Shown: piece by piece, positions 37,124-46,543 of the stretch | How positions within the stretch are numbered: position 1 is the first letter of the stretch | Layout: each line of letters begins with the position of its first letter | Source of the DNA: Isosphaeraceae bacterium | Lineage (GTDB): Bacteria; Planctomycetota; Planctomycetia; Isosphaerales; Isosphaeraceae | NCBI GenBank assembly: GCA_025356475.1 | Contig: JANXSX010000111.1 | Span: 1-64,000, forward strand | DNA: 64,000 nucleotides | Reading direction: 5' to 3' | Made by a program: the position numbers and the translations under genes | Notes under the pieces: model-generated | Told to the model about the DNA's origin: nothing | Databases searched by the model: none | Seen by the model: the letters and a program-made list of their open reading frames with translations, nothing else

Positions 37124-38581
37124 ATGGACGTACGACGCACTGGTATTATCTTGGCGCCCACGAGCGCTCGCGTAGTGATTCGTCCGTTCCAGCCTGCGAA
37201 TGACGATCGCGTGACCAAGATCATCGCGAGGGTCTTGGCTCTCACCGAAACCGAGGTTGATCGCCTCACCGGAGAGGTCCTTCGCGACTTTCTCACTCGA
37301 CACCAGACCACACGCGCGTACTTCCTGCGGCGGTTCGAACAGGTTCGCCGTTATCTGCTGACCGATCGCGAACTGACCGAGAATCGTCGCCTCCTCATCG
37401 GTTCGTATTTCTCCCAGGAATACGCCGTCGAATCCGCAGCGCTTTTCAACCCATCCATGGTGTGGCACCCTGACCAGTCGGGCCTGCCCGAGGGCTCGGC
37501 ACGGTTTATTATTAGCCTGCGGGCGACGGGCGAAGGGCACATTTCGTCGATCACATTCCGCTCGGGAGCGATCGATGCGAATAATCTCATCAGCCTTGAT
37601 CAGCCGAACCGGTTCACCACCGAGCCCGAACTGGTGCCGAACTCACTCTACGATAAGAATCTCTTCCATCGCAAATTGATTGAGTTGGGCAACACGAGTC
37701 CGTTCACCGAACAGGTCCTCTCCGCGCTCGGCGAATGGTTTAACCTCGAAGAGTTGCAAACCCGGCTGAACTTTGTAGAGATGCAGAATCGAGCGCGGTT
37801 GAACGAATTCGACCCAACGGCACGAGGTATGATCACGCTTGCAAGATCTAATTATGAAATCATGTTTGGAGCTGATCAGCCTGTTTCAGAGCGGATCATT
37901 TTCCCCTCCTCCCCGTCCGAAGTTAACGGAATTGAGGACGCCCGATTTGTCCGGTTCGTTGACGACGACGGCTCAGTCCGTTATTTCGCGACCTACACAG
38001 CCTATGATGGCAAGATGACGTTGCCGCAACTGATCGAGACTGATGATTTTCTCCACTTCAAGGTCAGCACCTTGAATGGCCCCGAGGTTCGGAATAAGGG
38101 CTTTGCCCTCTTCCCGCGCAAAATTGGTGGCCGTTTCTTCATGCTCTCGCGTCAAGATAACGAAAACATCTATGTTATGTCGTCCGATACTCCGCACTTC
38201 TGGTATACGAAGCAGCTTCTCGCCCGCCCCACCGAGCCTTGGGAATTCATCCAGCTTGGTAATTGCGGTTCCCCGATCGAGACCGAAGCGGGTTGGCTGG
38301 TCTTAACTCACGGTGTCGGTCCGGTGCGTACGTATGCGATTGGCGCATTTCTGCTCGACCGAGACGACCCAACCAAGCTCATCGGTCGGCTCAATGAGCC
38401 GCTCTTATCTCCCGATGCCACGGAACGCGAAGGCTATGTTCCTAACGTTGTCTATAGTTGTGGCGGAGTCTTGCACGGTCGTACACTGGTCATTCCTTAT
38501 GCGATCTCCGACCATTCGAGTACGTTCGCGACCGTACCGCTCGACGATGTCCTGGCGGCATTAACAAGACAGCACAATTGA
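37124..38581 (+). CDS. GH130-family glycosidase/phosphorylase
   Basis: A 485-residue protein from the ATG at 37124; an upstream TTG would add 20 unlike residues. The core (about 105-470) has the five-bladed propeller signature of GH130: FNPSMVWHP, GIEDARFVRF, YFATYTAYDG, FMLSRQDNENIYVM, EGYVPNVVYSCGGVLHGRTLVIPYAISDH. GH130 enzymes are inverting mannosyl phosphorylases or hydrolases of beta-mannosides. The N-terminal 100 residues are helical, as in larger GH130 members. The pairing with a GT4 gene suggests synthesis or remodelling of a mannose-containing polymer. Confidence 0.88.
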   Translation: MDVRRTGIILAPTSARVVIRPFQPANDDRVTKIIARVLALTETEVDRLTGEVLRDFLTRHQTTRAYFLRRFEQVRRYLLTDRELTENRRLLIGSYFSQEYAVESAALFNPSMVWHPDQSGLPEGSARFIISLRATGEGHISSITFRSGAIDANNLISLDQPNRFTTEPELVPNSLYDKNLFHRKLIELGNTSPFTEQVLSALGEWFNLEELQTRLNFVEMQNRARLNEFDPTARGMITLARSNYEIMFGADQPVSERIIFPSSPSEVNGIEDARFVRFVDDDGSVRYFATYTAYDGKMTLPQLIETDDFLHFKVSTLNGPEVRNKGFALFPRKIGGRFFMLSRQDNENIYVMSSDTPHFWYTKQLLARPTEPWEFIQLGNCGSPIETEAGWLVLTHGVGPVRTYAIGAFLLDRDDPTKLIGRLNEPLLSPDATEREGYVPNVVYSCGGVLHGRTLVIPYAISDHSSTFATVPLDDVLAALTRQHN

Positions 38582-38612
38582 TCATCTGCGCGATCGTCAC
38601 TGGAGTTGTACG

Positions 38613-39128
38613 ATGCCTCGCCCCGACCCTTCGGAATACGCCCCCTACCATATCAGATATGTCAGCTTGATACCCGATGAAACGATCGTCGAGTCGCTGA
38701 ACTCGGATCTTCAGACGAGCCTTGCCTTTTTGCGATCTGTCTTGGAAGCAGATGCCTGCGTGCGCCACGCACCTTACACGTGGAGCACTAAAGAAGTGGT
38801 TGGGCATATGACCGATACCGAGTGGGTCTTTGGCTATCGGGCGCTTCGGTTCGCTCGTGGAGACTCAACTCCGCTGGCTGGATTCGATGAGAACGCCTTT
38901 ACGAAGACCGCCCAATTCGATCAATACCCGCTGAGTGTTCTCGTCGCTCAATTTGAGGCGGTGAGGCGCTCGCATCTGGAGTTTTTTGGGAACTTGCCCG
39001 AAGTCGCCTGGGCCCGGCGGGGTATAGCCAACGGCGACGAGGTCAGCGTGCGAGCCCTCGCTTACATTCTGCTTGGCCATGAGCGGCATCACATGGCCAT
39101 TCTACGTCAGCGGCTGGCGAAGGGTTAA
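38613..39128 (+). CDS. DinB-family metalloprotein
   Basis: A 171-residue four-helix DinB-like protein. The three metal-binding histidines are plausible in VVGHMTDTEWVFGYRALRF (first) and GHERHHMAILRQRL (second and third). DinB/DfsB proteins are thiol-dependent metalloenzymes or putative detoxification proteins. It begins 31 bp after the GH130 gene on the same strand but is not obviously related in function. Confidence 0.88.
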   Translation: MPRPDPSEYAPYHIRYVSLIPDETIVESLNSDLQTSLAFLRSVLEADACVRHAPYTWSTKEVVGHMTDTEWVFGYRALRFARGDSTPLAGFDENAFTKTAQFDQYPLSVLVAQFEAVRRSHLEFFGNLPEVAWARRGIANGDEVSVRALAYILLGHERHHMAILRQRLAKG

Positions 39129-39199
39129 AGTTCCGATGATATAAACCGACCACATCAACAAGTGATCGAAACATCTTTAGATCTTTGGGAGTATACTCC

Positions 39200-40108
39200 A
39201 TGAAGACGATGTGGCTTCCGCTTTTGATTGTACTGATGAACATAAGTCTTTGCTTCGGGCAGGTTGGCGGAAATATCGGCTACTCGCAGGCAACCGCCAA
39301 GGCCAAGGCCGAGCAGCAAGAGCGTGCTCAACGCACAACCACTCCAGGTGAAGCACCCCCCTCGTCAACCACAATGTTTGTTGATGCGAGCGTGCTCATG
39401 AATGTCAAGGCCGACGAATATGTCGTGACCTTCGCGATCGCCCTCGAAGGCCTCACTGTTGCCGAGTGCAATCAGAAGATGGATGCAACGGTCGCGGAAT
39501 TCACTTCCGCCCTGAAACCACTGGGAATCAGCGACGAAGACATCGTCGTCGACTTCGCCGCGCAACACAAAATCCACGCCTACAAGATTGAGGGCAATCT
39601 TGCCAAAGAAACGCTCGTCGGCTTTGAACTGAAGAAGAATATCTTGATACGCTATCAAGATAAGACACGACTCGACAAGATCGTGATCGCCGCCTCAAAG
39701 TCCAATATCTTCGACCTTGTCAAAGTCGATGATGTGATCAAGAGTCTTGAACCGATCCAGGACAGGCTCATGGAAGAAGCCTCCCGGATCATCAAGCGGA
39801 AGACCGCCCGCCACGAGCGACTTCTTGGAATTCACCTCAAGGCACCGCCGCAAGTCTACGCGGAAAAATCGAACGTCTACTATCCGACAAGGATGTACGA
39901 ATCTTATACAGCCTTCGAGGCGGAAACGATCGGGCGCGAGCAGTACCGATCCAAGTATCTCATCCAGGACATGCGCAAGAGCCGAACCTTCTTCTTCAAC
40001 CCGTTGGATCACGATGGCTTCGATTTCGTGGTCAACCCGGTCGTGGTTGAGCCCGTCGTCCAATGCGCGCTTTATCTGAAGCTAAAGTACGAGATTGAGC
40101 CGAAGTGA
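39200..40108 (+). CDS. Exported SIMPL-domain (DUF541) protein
   Basis: A 302-residue exported protein. GGGAG ten bases before 39200 picks this ATG; the signal peptide (MWLPLLIVLMNISLCFGQ) would be cleaved near residue 20. Residues about 60-270 match the SIMPL/DUF541 domain (VSVLMNVKADEYVVTFAIALEG, FELKKNILIRYQDKTRLDKIV). DUF541 proteins are periplasmic or outer-membrane proteins of unknown activity. The gene converges with phoU over a 59-bp gap carrying a small GTTCTG-A-CAGAAC palindrome at 40121-40133. Confidence 0.8.
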   Translation: MKTMWLPLLIVLMNISLCFGQVGGNIGYSQATAKAKAEQQERAQRTTTPGEAPPSSTTMFVDASVLMNVKADEYVVTFAIALEGLTVAECNQKMDATVAEFTSALKPLGISDEDIVVDFAAQHKIHAYKIEGNLAKETLVGFELKKNILIRYQDKTRLDKIVIAASKSNIFDLVKVDDVIKSLEPIQDRLMEEASRIIKRKTARHERLLGIHLKAPPQVYAEKSNVYYPTRMYESYTAFEAETIGREQYRSKYLIQDMRKSRTFFFNPLDHDGFDFVVNPVVVEPVVQCALYLKLKYEIEPK

Positions 40109-40167
40109 GACTTGTCGCGAGTTCTGACAGAACGAAAGCGACGCCTTCGATGGTCATTTCCGTCCTG

Positions 40168-40923
40168 TTAGCGGTTCACTTCACGTTCTCTCAAACCTTG
40201 AGAGGCGTGGATGTGTCGAATGATATCGCCTTCCCTCAGGTAGATGACAGCCTCGGCGATATTGGTTGCATGGTCGGCGATTCGTTCGAGGTTCCGCGCA
40301 CTGTTGATTAAACGGAAGTAGCCGTCGAGCCGGTCGGGATCTTGGCGGATCGCATTCTTCAGGTCTCGGAGCACCGCTCGGTAGTGGTTGTCGATGGCCC
40401 GATCCCCCTGAATGACGCGACGAGCAAGCTCAACGTCGGACTTGGTCAGGGCGTCAAGGCTTCCATGGATCTGGGCCAGCACTTCGGAAGCCATCGCTTC
40501 CATGGCTTCGGGGATAGCGGGGTGGTCGGCTTCCTTCGATGCCTTCTTGACTCGCTTGGCGATATGGAACGCAAGGTCGCCCATGCGTTCAAGGTCGCCA
40601 TTGATCTTCAGAGCCGTCGCAACCCGGCGCAGGTCGCTAGCGACCGGTTGATGCAACGCGAGGACGCGAAGGCACTCACGCTCGATCTGAACTTCCCAGC
40701 TATTGACGATGCGCTCTTCGCCTTTGACCTCGCTGGCGATATCAGCTCGGTCGTCGCACAGAGCTCGGATGCTCTTCACTAACGCGACTTCCACGACCCC
40801 CGCGAGCTTCAGTACGCCTGCCCAGAGACCTTCCATATCGCGAAGGAAGCTCTTGCCCAAGGTGATCCGCTCGGCATCCCAGCCCAATCCACTCCCTGAC
40901 ACCGCGTCCGTTCCTTCCGCCAT
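40168..40923 (-). CDS. phoU: Phosphate signalling complex protein PhoU
   Basis: A 251-residue PhoU with two three-helix repeats. Each carries the metal-binding E/DxxxD signature: NGDLERMGDLAFHIAKR and ARNLERIADHATNIAEAV. PhoU modulates the PstSCAB transporter and PhoR kinase to repress the Pho regulon under phosphate sufficiency. None of pstSCAB, phoR or phoB lie nearby, so the gene is an isolated regulator here. The start at 40923 gives an N-terminal extension of about 20 residues before the fold. Confidence 0.94.
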   Translation of the reverse strand: MAEGTDAVSGSGLGWDAERITLGKSFLRDMEGLWAGVLKLAGVVEVALVKSIRALCDDRADIASEVKGEERIVNSWEVQIERECLRVLALHQPVASDLRRVATALKINGDLERMGDLAFHIAKRVKKASKEADHPAIPEAMEAMASEVLAQIHGSLDALTKSDVELARRVIQGDRAIDNHYRAVLRDLKNAIRQDPDRLDGYFRLINSARNLERIADHATNIAEAVIYLREGDIIRHIHASQGLREREVNR

Positions 40924-41207
40924 CTCGCCCCCCCTTTTTCATGCTCGCAGTACAACTCAGCTTAACCCTCGCCGTCAGAATTCGGAGCCCTTCTCAGCCA
41001 GCCTCGGGAGGAGCGGTCGTTGATTGCTTCCAATCCATAATCTTACGGGAGGGGAGCCGACTTGACGATGGTTCTTCCCAGAATTCGTTCAGAGACCGGA
41101 AAATTTCATGGAACCTTCAATTCCAGTAACTTCTCAGCCGTTTGTCGTTCAGGAGGCCCTTACTTTTGGAGATGACAAACCCCCTGATCGTTAGGTTCCG
41201 TGGAATC

Positions 41208-41663
41208 TTACGGATTCTTCTTGGCGGGGTATTCAATGATGATCAGCTTATGCTGGTTCTCGTCGTACCCATATTCCTGATAGTGAGGCAATTGAGGCAG
41301 CGAGATGTTGTTTGCCTGGATGATGTTCGTCATGAACTCCTGATAATTGGCGGGATACTTGTTGTCGTTCCCGGCCTTGTAGAGGTCGATAGCGTGGTCG
41401 ATCTTTAATTGAGCGGCCCGGCTGACGATCGAGACATAGGCGTTGCCCTGCAACAAGATCGGGTCCTTGGCCACGATTCGGGGCTTTTCGATGATCTGGG
41501 CCCCTTGCTGTTTCTGGACTTCCGGCTCGACCTTGCGGATTTCCTGGGTTGTCTGGCCGATGATCAGCTTCCGTTTCGGCTTGGGGGCTTCATCCTCGCA
41601 ACCGAACATCGGCAGTAAAATGAGGGGGATCAGTCCCAGGACGATCAAGTGAGAGATGCGCAT
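41208..41663 (-). CDS. Putative lipoprotein, unknown function
   Basis: A 151-residue protein with a signal sequence (RISHLIVLGLIPLILLPMFGC), whose lipobox MFGC gives a lipidated C22. The mature part is polar with a lysine-rich linker and a C-terminal half of about 70 residues (AAQLKIDHAIDLYKAGNDNKYP, YQEFMTNIIQAN, YGYDENQHKLIIIEYP). I recognise no family, though the pattern resembles small type II secretion pilin-like proteins of planctomycetes. The 285 bp between it and phoU show nothing supported. Confidence 0.7.
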   Translation of the reverse strand: MRISHLIVLGLIPLILLPMFGCEDEAPKPKRKLIIGQTTQEIRKVEPEVQKQQGAQIIEKPRIVAKDPILLQGNAYVSIVSRAAQLKIDHAIDLYKAGNDNKYPANYQEFMTNIIQANNISLPQLPHYQEYGYDENQHKLIIIEYPAKKNP

Positions 41664-41931
41664 CGTGAGAAGTCCTTGAGGTGGGACACGTCGCCATCGA
41701 CGGAAAATTCTGATCTACAAGACCTCAGTCGAGTGAGGTCTAACCTTAGGCTTGGCGATTTGATCGCAAGGTTCATCCTACACGAACGGTCCGCCCGGGT
41801 CGCATGGGGCAACGAGCAACTTGCCCGGAGTCGTTCCTGGGCCTAAGATCTGTAAAATGGGCTATGCTGTAGAGATAGGCGAGGGCATGACGGTCGGGGT
41901 CAGATCCTCCCACCTCGGAAAGGCGGCGGCG

Positions 41932-43110
41932 ATGCGTGGCAAGCGACAGAGTCTCAAGTGGATGGCACTCGTTCTCACGACTGCGACACTTGGTTTGGGC
42001 ACGACCCTGGCAACGGCTCAGCAACCGGACGAACCTGGGGCAGCGACCACCAAGACCGATCCGAAATCAACCACCCGCAAGGGCCGACCCGGCATGCGTG
42101 CGCCTGTCGGTCGGGCCAAGGCTCTTCGCAAAGGGCTCGACCCCCTCAACAAGGTTGCTGGTCCTGCCGATGCTCAAAATGCGGACGGGGCGGCGTTCGA
42201 CGATCGGCCTATCCATTACAGCTTGCGGATCATGGGTGCGGGTAACAACGCGCTCAACGCGGTGTATTATCCTTCGAAGCTCGGCACAAGTGCTGCACCT
42301 GTCCTCCTGATTCATGAGAAGGGTCGGTCGCTCCAGGATTTCCAGGAGCCGATCGCCGAGCTGAAGAAGGTCACGTTGGCCGAGCACCTCCAGGAGGAAG
42401 GCTTTGCGGTTCTGGCGTTCGATCTCTCAGGGCATGGGGCGAACCCGCATCGCGAACTCAACGAACGTGGCTGGCGGGCGATGACGGAAGATGTTCAGGC
42501 CGCATATCGCTTCCTGCTCGACCGGCATAATCGTGGTGAGTTGAATCTCGCCCGGCTGGGAGTGATCGGTGTCGGCGAAGGTGCGAACCTCGCTACGATC
42601 TGGGCGAGCCTGCCCGGCGCGGCAGTCTCCAGCGAAGGTCGGTCTAGCGATCTTGCGGCATTGATCTCGATTTCGCCGATGAGCGACAACGTCAGCCAAG
42701 GGCTTCGAGTCGGTACGACCTTGGCCACACTTGCCCAACGCGTTCCGATCCAGGTCTTGAGTGGTGAGCGCGACGCTGCTAGCAAAGAAATCGTCGCCAG
42801 CATTCGACCGATCCTCGAACGTACGCGGGTCAACAAGGTCGAGATCTACCCCACAAGTCTCCACGGCTACAAGCTCGTCTGGCTCGAACCAGGCGCTGTG
42901 GCCGCCGCAGTCAAGTTCATGGAATCGACCACCAAGTTCAAGGTCGACGAGTGGGAACCTCGTTACAACCTGGACCCTGTGGTCTATTCCGACGCGTCTC
43001 TGGTCCGCAGGGTCCTCAAAACCAAAAAAGCCGACGAGGCCGCTACCACGAAAGCCGACGAACCGGCTGCCAAGAAGGCCGACGAACCGGCAGTGAAGAA
43101 ACAACCCTGA
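41932..43110 (+). CDS. Exported alpha/beta-hydrolase-like protein lacking the nucleophile serine
   Basis: A 392-residue exported protein; signal peptide with ALVLTTATLGLGTTLATAQQ. The alpha/beta-hydrolase core spans about 100-350 with LLIHEKG and FAVLAFDLSGHG. The nucleophile elbow, normally GxSxG, reads GVGEG, so glycine stands at position 215 where serine would be. Acid and histidine positions look present (D281 in GERDAAS, H311 in SLHGY). Loss of the nucleophile predicts no hydrolase activity unless the alignment misleads. The C-terminus is a lysine/alanine/proline repeat (KADEPAAKKADEP). Start 41932 chosen for the signal peptide. Confidence 0.75.
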   Translation: MRGKRQSLKWMALVLTTATLGLGTTLATAQQPDEPGAATTKTDPKSTTRKGRPGMRAPVGRAKALRKGLDPLNKVAGPADAQNADGAAFDDRPIHYSLRIMGAGNNALNAVYYPSKLGTSAAPVLLIHEKGRSLQDFQEPIAELKKVTLAEHLQEEGFAVLAFDLSGHGANPHRELNERGWRAMTEDVQAAYRFLLDRHNRGELNLARLGVIGVGEGANLATIWASLPGAAVSSEGRSSDLAALISISPMSDNVSQGLRVGTTLATLAQRVPIQVLSGERDAASKEIVASIRPILERTRVNKVEIYPTSLHGYKLVWLEPGAVAAAVKFMESTTKFKVDEWEPRYNLDPVVYSDASLVRRVLKTKKADEAATTKADEPAAKKADEPAVKKQP

Positions 43111-43165
43111 TCATCAGCCATCACTTCCGGCCATCCCATAAACGAGAACTTGACGAACTAATGGA

Positions 43166-43663
43166 ATGATGAGGTATTTCACTCCTGAACTTTACCTTCG
43201 TTTCAGCTCAGGGAACCCTGCGGTCGCACGGTCCGCTGAGGCAGAGTGGGAACAGGCCAATCAGGATTATCACCGATATCTCGAATCGATCACGCCCAAG
43301 ATGCCGACTCAGGCGAAGGACTACGCGGAGAATATTTGTCTACAGGACACGGAGTTGATCGATCTCCGAGAGACCCGCTCGGAACGGGCGGCAACAATCG
43401 CAATGGTCGTGCGGAATGAGAATAAGTGTCACATCTACTTGACCTATTTCAGCCCTGGGACGATCCGACAGATCACCGCCATCTCGGCTTGGCCGACACG
43501 TCCCGGACTCGTCCATTGGCTCTACGACGAATTCGCAAGTGACGAACGCCAGCCTGGGTTATTTCTGCACAAGATCATGCTGAGCGATGGGCGGCAGGTT
43601 GAGATTCCATTTGTGGATGTGTCGGTCCGTCGGCAGATCGTTCAGGACCTGGGTCGAGCGTGA
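43166..43663 (+). CDS. Conserved hypothetical protein
   Basis: A 165-residue protein starting MMRYFTPELYLRFSSGNP, with a helical N-terminal third (AEAEWEQANQDYHRYL) and a beta-rich remainder (TIAMVVRNENKCHIYLTYF, LVHWLYDEF, LFLHKIMLSDGRQVEIPF). The start resembles DUF4085-type proteins (MKYFT-ELY), but I am not certain. No signal peptide. It follows the hydrolase-like gene by 55 bp. Confidence 0.65.
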   Translation: MMRYFTPELYLRFSSGNPAVARSAEAEWEQANQDYHRYLESITPKMPTQAKDYAENICLQDTELIDLRETRSERAATIAMVVRNENKCHIYLTYFSPGTIRQITAISAWPTRPGLVHWLYDEFASDERQPGLFLHKIMLSDGRQVEIPFVDVSVRRQIVQDLGRA

Positions 43664-43909
43664 ACGATCAATAGGCCGATTGAATTCCTAATACGCCGCC
43701 GCCGCTGCGCGTGTCGGATTCGCGTCATCGCGTTCCCTCTCGTTCATTGGTAGGCTGGTCCTATTCAGGCTACGATGGATGTCGGCGTCGGACAAGCGAC
43801 CACTGCGGGTTTTCAGAGGCCCCTTCGCCCCGGCATGCTGGACCCGCTAGAATCGTATATCCCTCACGCGGTCCCTGACACGTGATTCTCCCGCTCTGGA
43901 GCCTCTTTG

Positions 43910-45415
43910 ATGCGATTGCCTCATTTTGCCCTTTATGCTCTGGTTGGAATTGTCGCGACCGCTCCTGCAAATGCGGCAGACGAACGCGATGAAAAGGTCC
44001 GCGAATCGGTCGTCAAGGTCTTCGCGACGATGCGAGCCCCCGACCCTTTCCACCCTTGGCAGAAACAAACTCCTCGCGACGGCAGTGGGACAGGCGTTGT
44101 GATCGAGGGGAACCGGATTCTGACCAACGCTCACGTCGTCAGCTATGCCAGCCAGGTTTTCATTCAGCCGCACGGATCAGGCCAGAAGATCCCAGCGGTC
44201 GTCGAGGTCTTCGCTCCGGGGATCGATTTGGCGGTTCTCAAGCTTGACGACGAAAGCTTCTTCGAAACGCGCAAGCCTCTCACGCGTTCGAGTGTACTCC
44301 CGGAAGTGAAAGATTCCGTGGTTGTTTATGGATATCCCACCGGTGGCGATAGCATGTCGGTTACCAAGGGAATCGTCTCACGTATCGAATTCACCGGCTA
44401 CGGCGACATGACCTCCGGTCTCCGCATCCAGGTCGACGCCGCGATCAACCCAGGCAACTCGGGCGGACCAGCATTGGTCAATGATGAGATGATCGGCTTG
44501 ACCTTTAGCCGTCTGGGCACAGCCGACAACATTGGCTACATCATCCCGACAGAAGAAGTCGAGATGTTTCTCAAAGATGTCTCCGATCACAAGTATGACG
44601 GTAAGCCCACGATATTTGATCAGTTGCAGACACTTGAGAACGATGCATTGAAGCTGAAGCTTGCCCTGCCCAAGGGAACCGAAGGCATGGTGGTCACCGA
44701 CCCGGAACCAGACCGTGGTGAGGATTATCCCTTGAAGCGATGGGATGTGATCACAAGAATTGGTGATAAATCGGTGGATAGCGTTGGCATGGTCCAGATC
44801 AGACCAAATTTGCGGCTGGCGTTCCAATACTTCGTTCAGAGCGTGGCCAAAGACGGAAAGCTTCCCCTTACGGTGGTACGCGACGGCAAAGAAGTGACGC
44901 TGGAGGTCCCCGTGAGGGCCCGCCGCGACACGTTGATCAAAGGACTGAGTGGCAAGTACCCTTCGTATTTTGTCTACGGACCGCTTGTGTTTTCACCAGT
45001 CACAAGTGAGTTTGCCTCGATTTTCGATCGTCAGCCAGCCGCTTACACCGCCTTGGCAATGATCGGTAGTCCGTTAGCGCTGCGACGCGGAGACACTCCT
45101 AAGTTCCCCGGTGAAGAGCTTGTGGTTGTGGCTTCGCCCTTATTCCCGCACAAGGTTGCCAAAGGGTACAGCAGCCCGATCACCAAGATCGTCAAGTCGA
45201 TCAACGGCACTCCGATCAAGAACTTGCGTCACCTCGTCGAGACCCTGCGCGACTGCAAAGACAAGTATGTCGTCATTGATTTTGACGATCGCGCGAGTGA
45301 GACTCTGGTCTTCGACCGCAAAGAGATCACTGCCGCGACCGAAGAGATCCTCACGGATAATGGAGTCCGTAAGCCAATGTCGGACGACCTCACGAAGTAT
45401 TGGGATCAGGACTGA
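43910..45415 (+). CDS. HtrA/Deg-like serine protease with PDZ domains
   Basis: A 501-residue exported protease from the ATG at 43910, which has GGAG nine bases upstream. Signal peptide about 1-23. The catalytic triad is H75 (TNAHVV), D106 (GIDLAVL) and S184 (NPGNSGGP). Two PDZ-like domains follow (about 245-330 and 370-460); architecture and spacing resemble the Deg9/DegP-like eukaryotic-type group rather than bacterial DegS. It degrades or refolds damaged proteins in the periplasm. It ends convergently with the prenyltransferase-repeat gene at a strong bidirectional hairpin. Confidence 0.9.
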   Translation: MRLPHFALYALVGIVATAPANAADERDEKVRESVVKVFATMRAPDPFHPWQKQTPRDGSGTGVVIEGNRILTNAHVVSYASQVFIQPHGSGQKIPAVVEVFAPGIDLAVLKLDDESFFETRKPLTRSSVLPEVKDSVVVYGYPTGGDSMSVTKGIVSRIEFTGYGDMTSGLRIQVDAAINPGNSGGPALVNDEMIGLTFSRLGTADNIGYIIPTEEVEMFLKDVSDHKYDGKPTIFDQLQTLENDALKLKLALPKGTEGMVVTDPEPDRGEDYPLKRWDVITRIGDKSVDSVGMVQIRPNLRLAFQYFVQSVAKDGKLPLTVVRDGKEVTLEVPVRARRDTLIKGLSGKYPSYFVYGPLVFSPVTSEFASIFDRQPAAYTALAMIGSPLALRRGDTPKFPGEELVVVASPLFPHKVAKGYSSPITKIVKSINGTPIKNLRHLVETLRDCKDKYVVIDFDDRASETLVFDRKEITAATEEILTDNGVRKPMSDDLTKYWDQD

Positions 45416-45445
45416 ACGAAGCGTGATTCGGATGCTTGAAACAGG

Positions 45446-45478
45446 GGGGAGTCGATCGATAAACGGGATCGGCTCCCC
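45446..45478. terminator. Bidirectional hairpin between convergent genes
   Basis: GGGGAGTCGATC (45446-45457) and GATCGGCTCCCC (45467-45478) pair over 12 positions with one wobble and a nine-base loop, extended weakly outwards by GCTT/AAGC. It sits exactly between the ends of the protease gene (45415) and the convergent gene (45485), with no strong T-run. Confidence 0.6.
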
Positions 45479-45484
45479 AAGCAT

Positions 45485-46543
45485 TCATCTCTGATAGATT
45501 GGTAGATACCGATACTCTACCGCCAGGGCAAGCACCCCCATCGCGGTGCAGTAATTCCGGCCTCCTGAGCGATCGTTGCCATCGCCTGAAAGCCAGCTCC
45601 CATCTTTCTCCTGATGCTCGAGCAAGATCGCCACGAGCTTCGTTTGATAGGTCAAGTGGTATTTGTCACCGAGTTGGAAGGTCGCTTGCGAGCAGTAATA
45701 CGCTTCGTAAAAGAAGTACTCGCTCGACCAGCGTGGAGGATGTTTGAGCAGATATTCGGCCCCAGCAACCGCTTCGGGGGTGAGGTGGGTACCGCAGAGT
45801 TCAAGGGCAAGCATCCCTGTGCCAGTGCGTGGGTTGTTCGGTCCCTGACCGGGTTGATAGCCGAAGCCTCCATCTTTCCACGCACATTTCTTGAGATAAG
45901 CAATCGCCCGATCGATGTGGTCGGCGGAGACTGCACAGCCGACATCCTTGGCGGCTCGCAATGCCATAATCTGCCAGCCCGTCACGCTGATGTCGCTGTC
46001 ACGGCTGGTCGGTTGATAACGCCAACCCCCTGCCTGGTCTGGATTCTTGGGGAGGTCTTGAGCCTTCAGAATCAGGTCGATCGCTTTTGCGAGGGCAGTT
46101 CGACACTGGGCGGCGAGTGCGGGATCGGAAGTCGTGCCCACAACCTCGGCAAGCATCAAAGTGCTAACACCATGGCAATACATAGGGCCATGACTTGTGT
46201 TTGAAACAAGCAATCCATTGGATTTCTGCTGTTTGAGCACATAGCGGATTCCGCGTTCGATCGTATCCCGATAAGGGCCTGGACTTCCGGGTGAGTGTCC
46301 CGCTGCCAGATACGCCATCACGGCGAGTGAGGTGACCGACGTCGCGCGACCGAACCCGCCCGATTCCCAGGAGCCATCATCAGGCTTCTGCGACTTCTTC
46401 AAATACTCAAGGGCCTTGGCGATGGACTCATCACCCGCCTTCGACGGAACTGACGTGGCGACACCTTGTCCTTGGGCGGTGGAGGAAGCGATCGTTAGCA
46501 GCAAGAGCGCTGCGATCCAGAGGCCCTTAGGGTTTCGCGGCAT
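45485..46543 (-). CDS. Exported prenyltransferase/squalene-oxidase-repeat protein
   Basis: A 352-residue exported protein with signal peptide LWIAALLLLTIASSTAQG. The remainder is a chain of six or more alpha-alpha repeats of the prenyltransferase/squalene cyclase type with G-S-W/GGF signatures: DDGSWESGGFG, QAGGWRYQP, KDGGFGYQPG, KDGSWLSG. No cyclase DxDD catalytic motif is visible, so it is probably a binding protein with an alpha-toroid fold. The start (ATG 46543 or GTG 46558) lies inside the end of the giant upstream gene, showing translational coupling. It is the last gene of the leftward cluster. Confidence 0.86.
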   Translation of the reverse strand: MPRNPKGLWIAALLLLTIASSTAQGQGVATSVPSKAGDESIAKALEYLKKSQKPDDGSWESGGFGRATSVTSLAVMAYLAAGHSPGSPGPYRDTIERGIRYVLKQQKSNGLLVSNTSHGPMYCHGVSTLMLAEVVGTTSDPALAAQCRTALAKAIDLILKAQDLPKNPDQAGGWRYQPTSRDSDISVTGWQIMALRAAKDVGCAVSADHIDRAIAYLKKCAWKDGGFGYQPGQGPNNPRTGTGMLALELCGTHLTPEAVAGAEYLLKHPPRWSSEYFFYEAYYCSQATFQLGDKYHLTYQTKLVAILLEHQEKDGSWLSGDGNDRSGGRNYCTAMGVLALAVEYRYLPIYQR

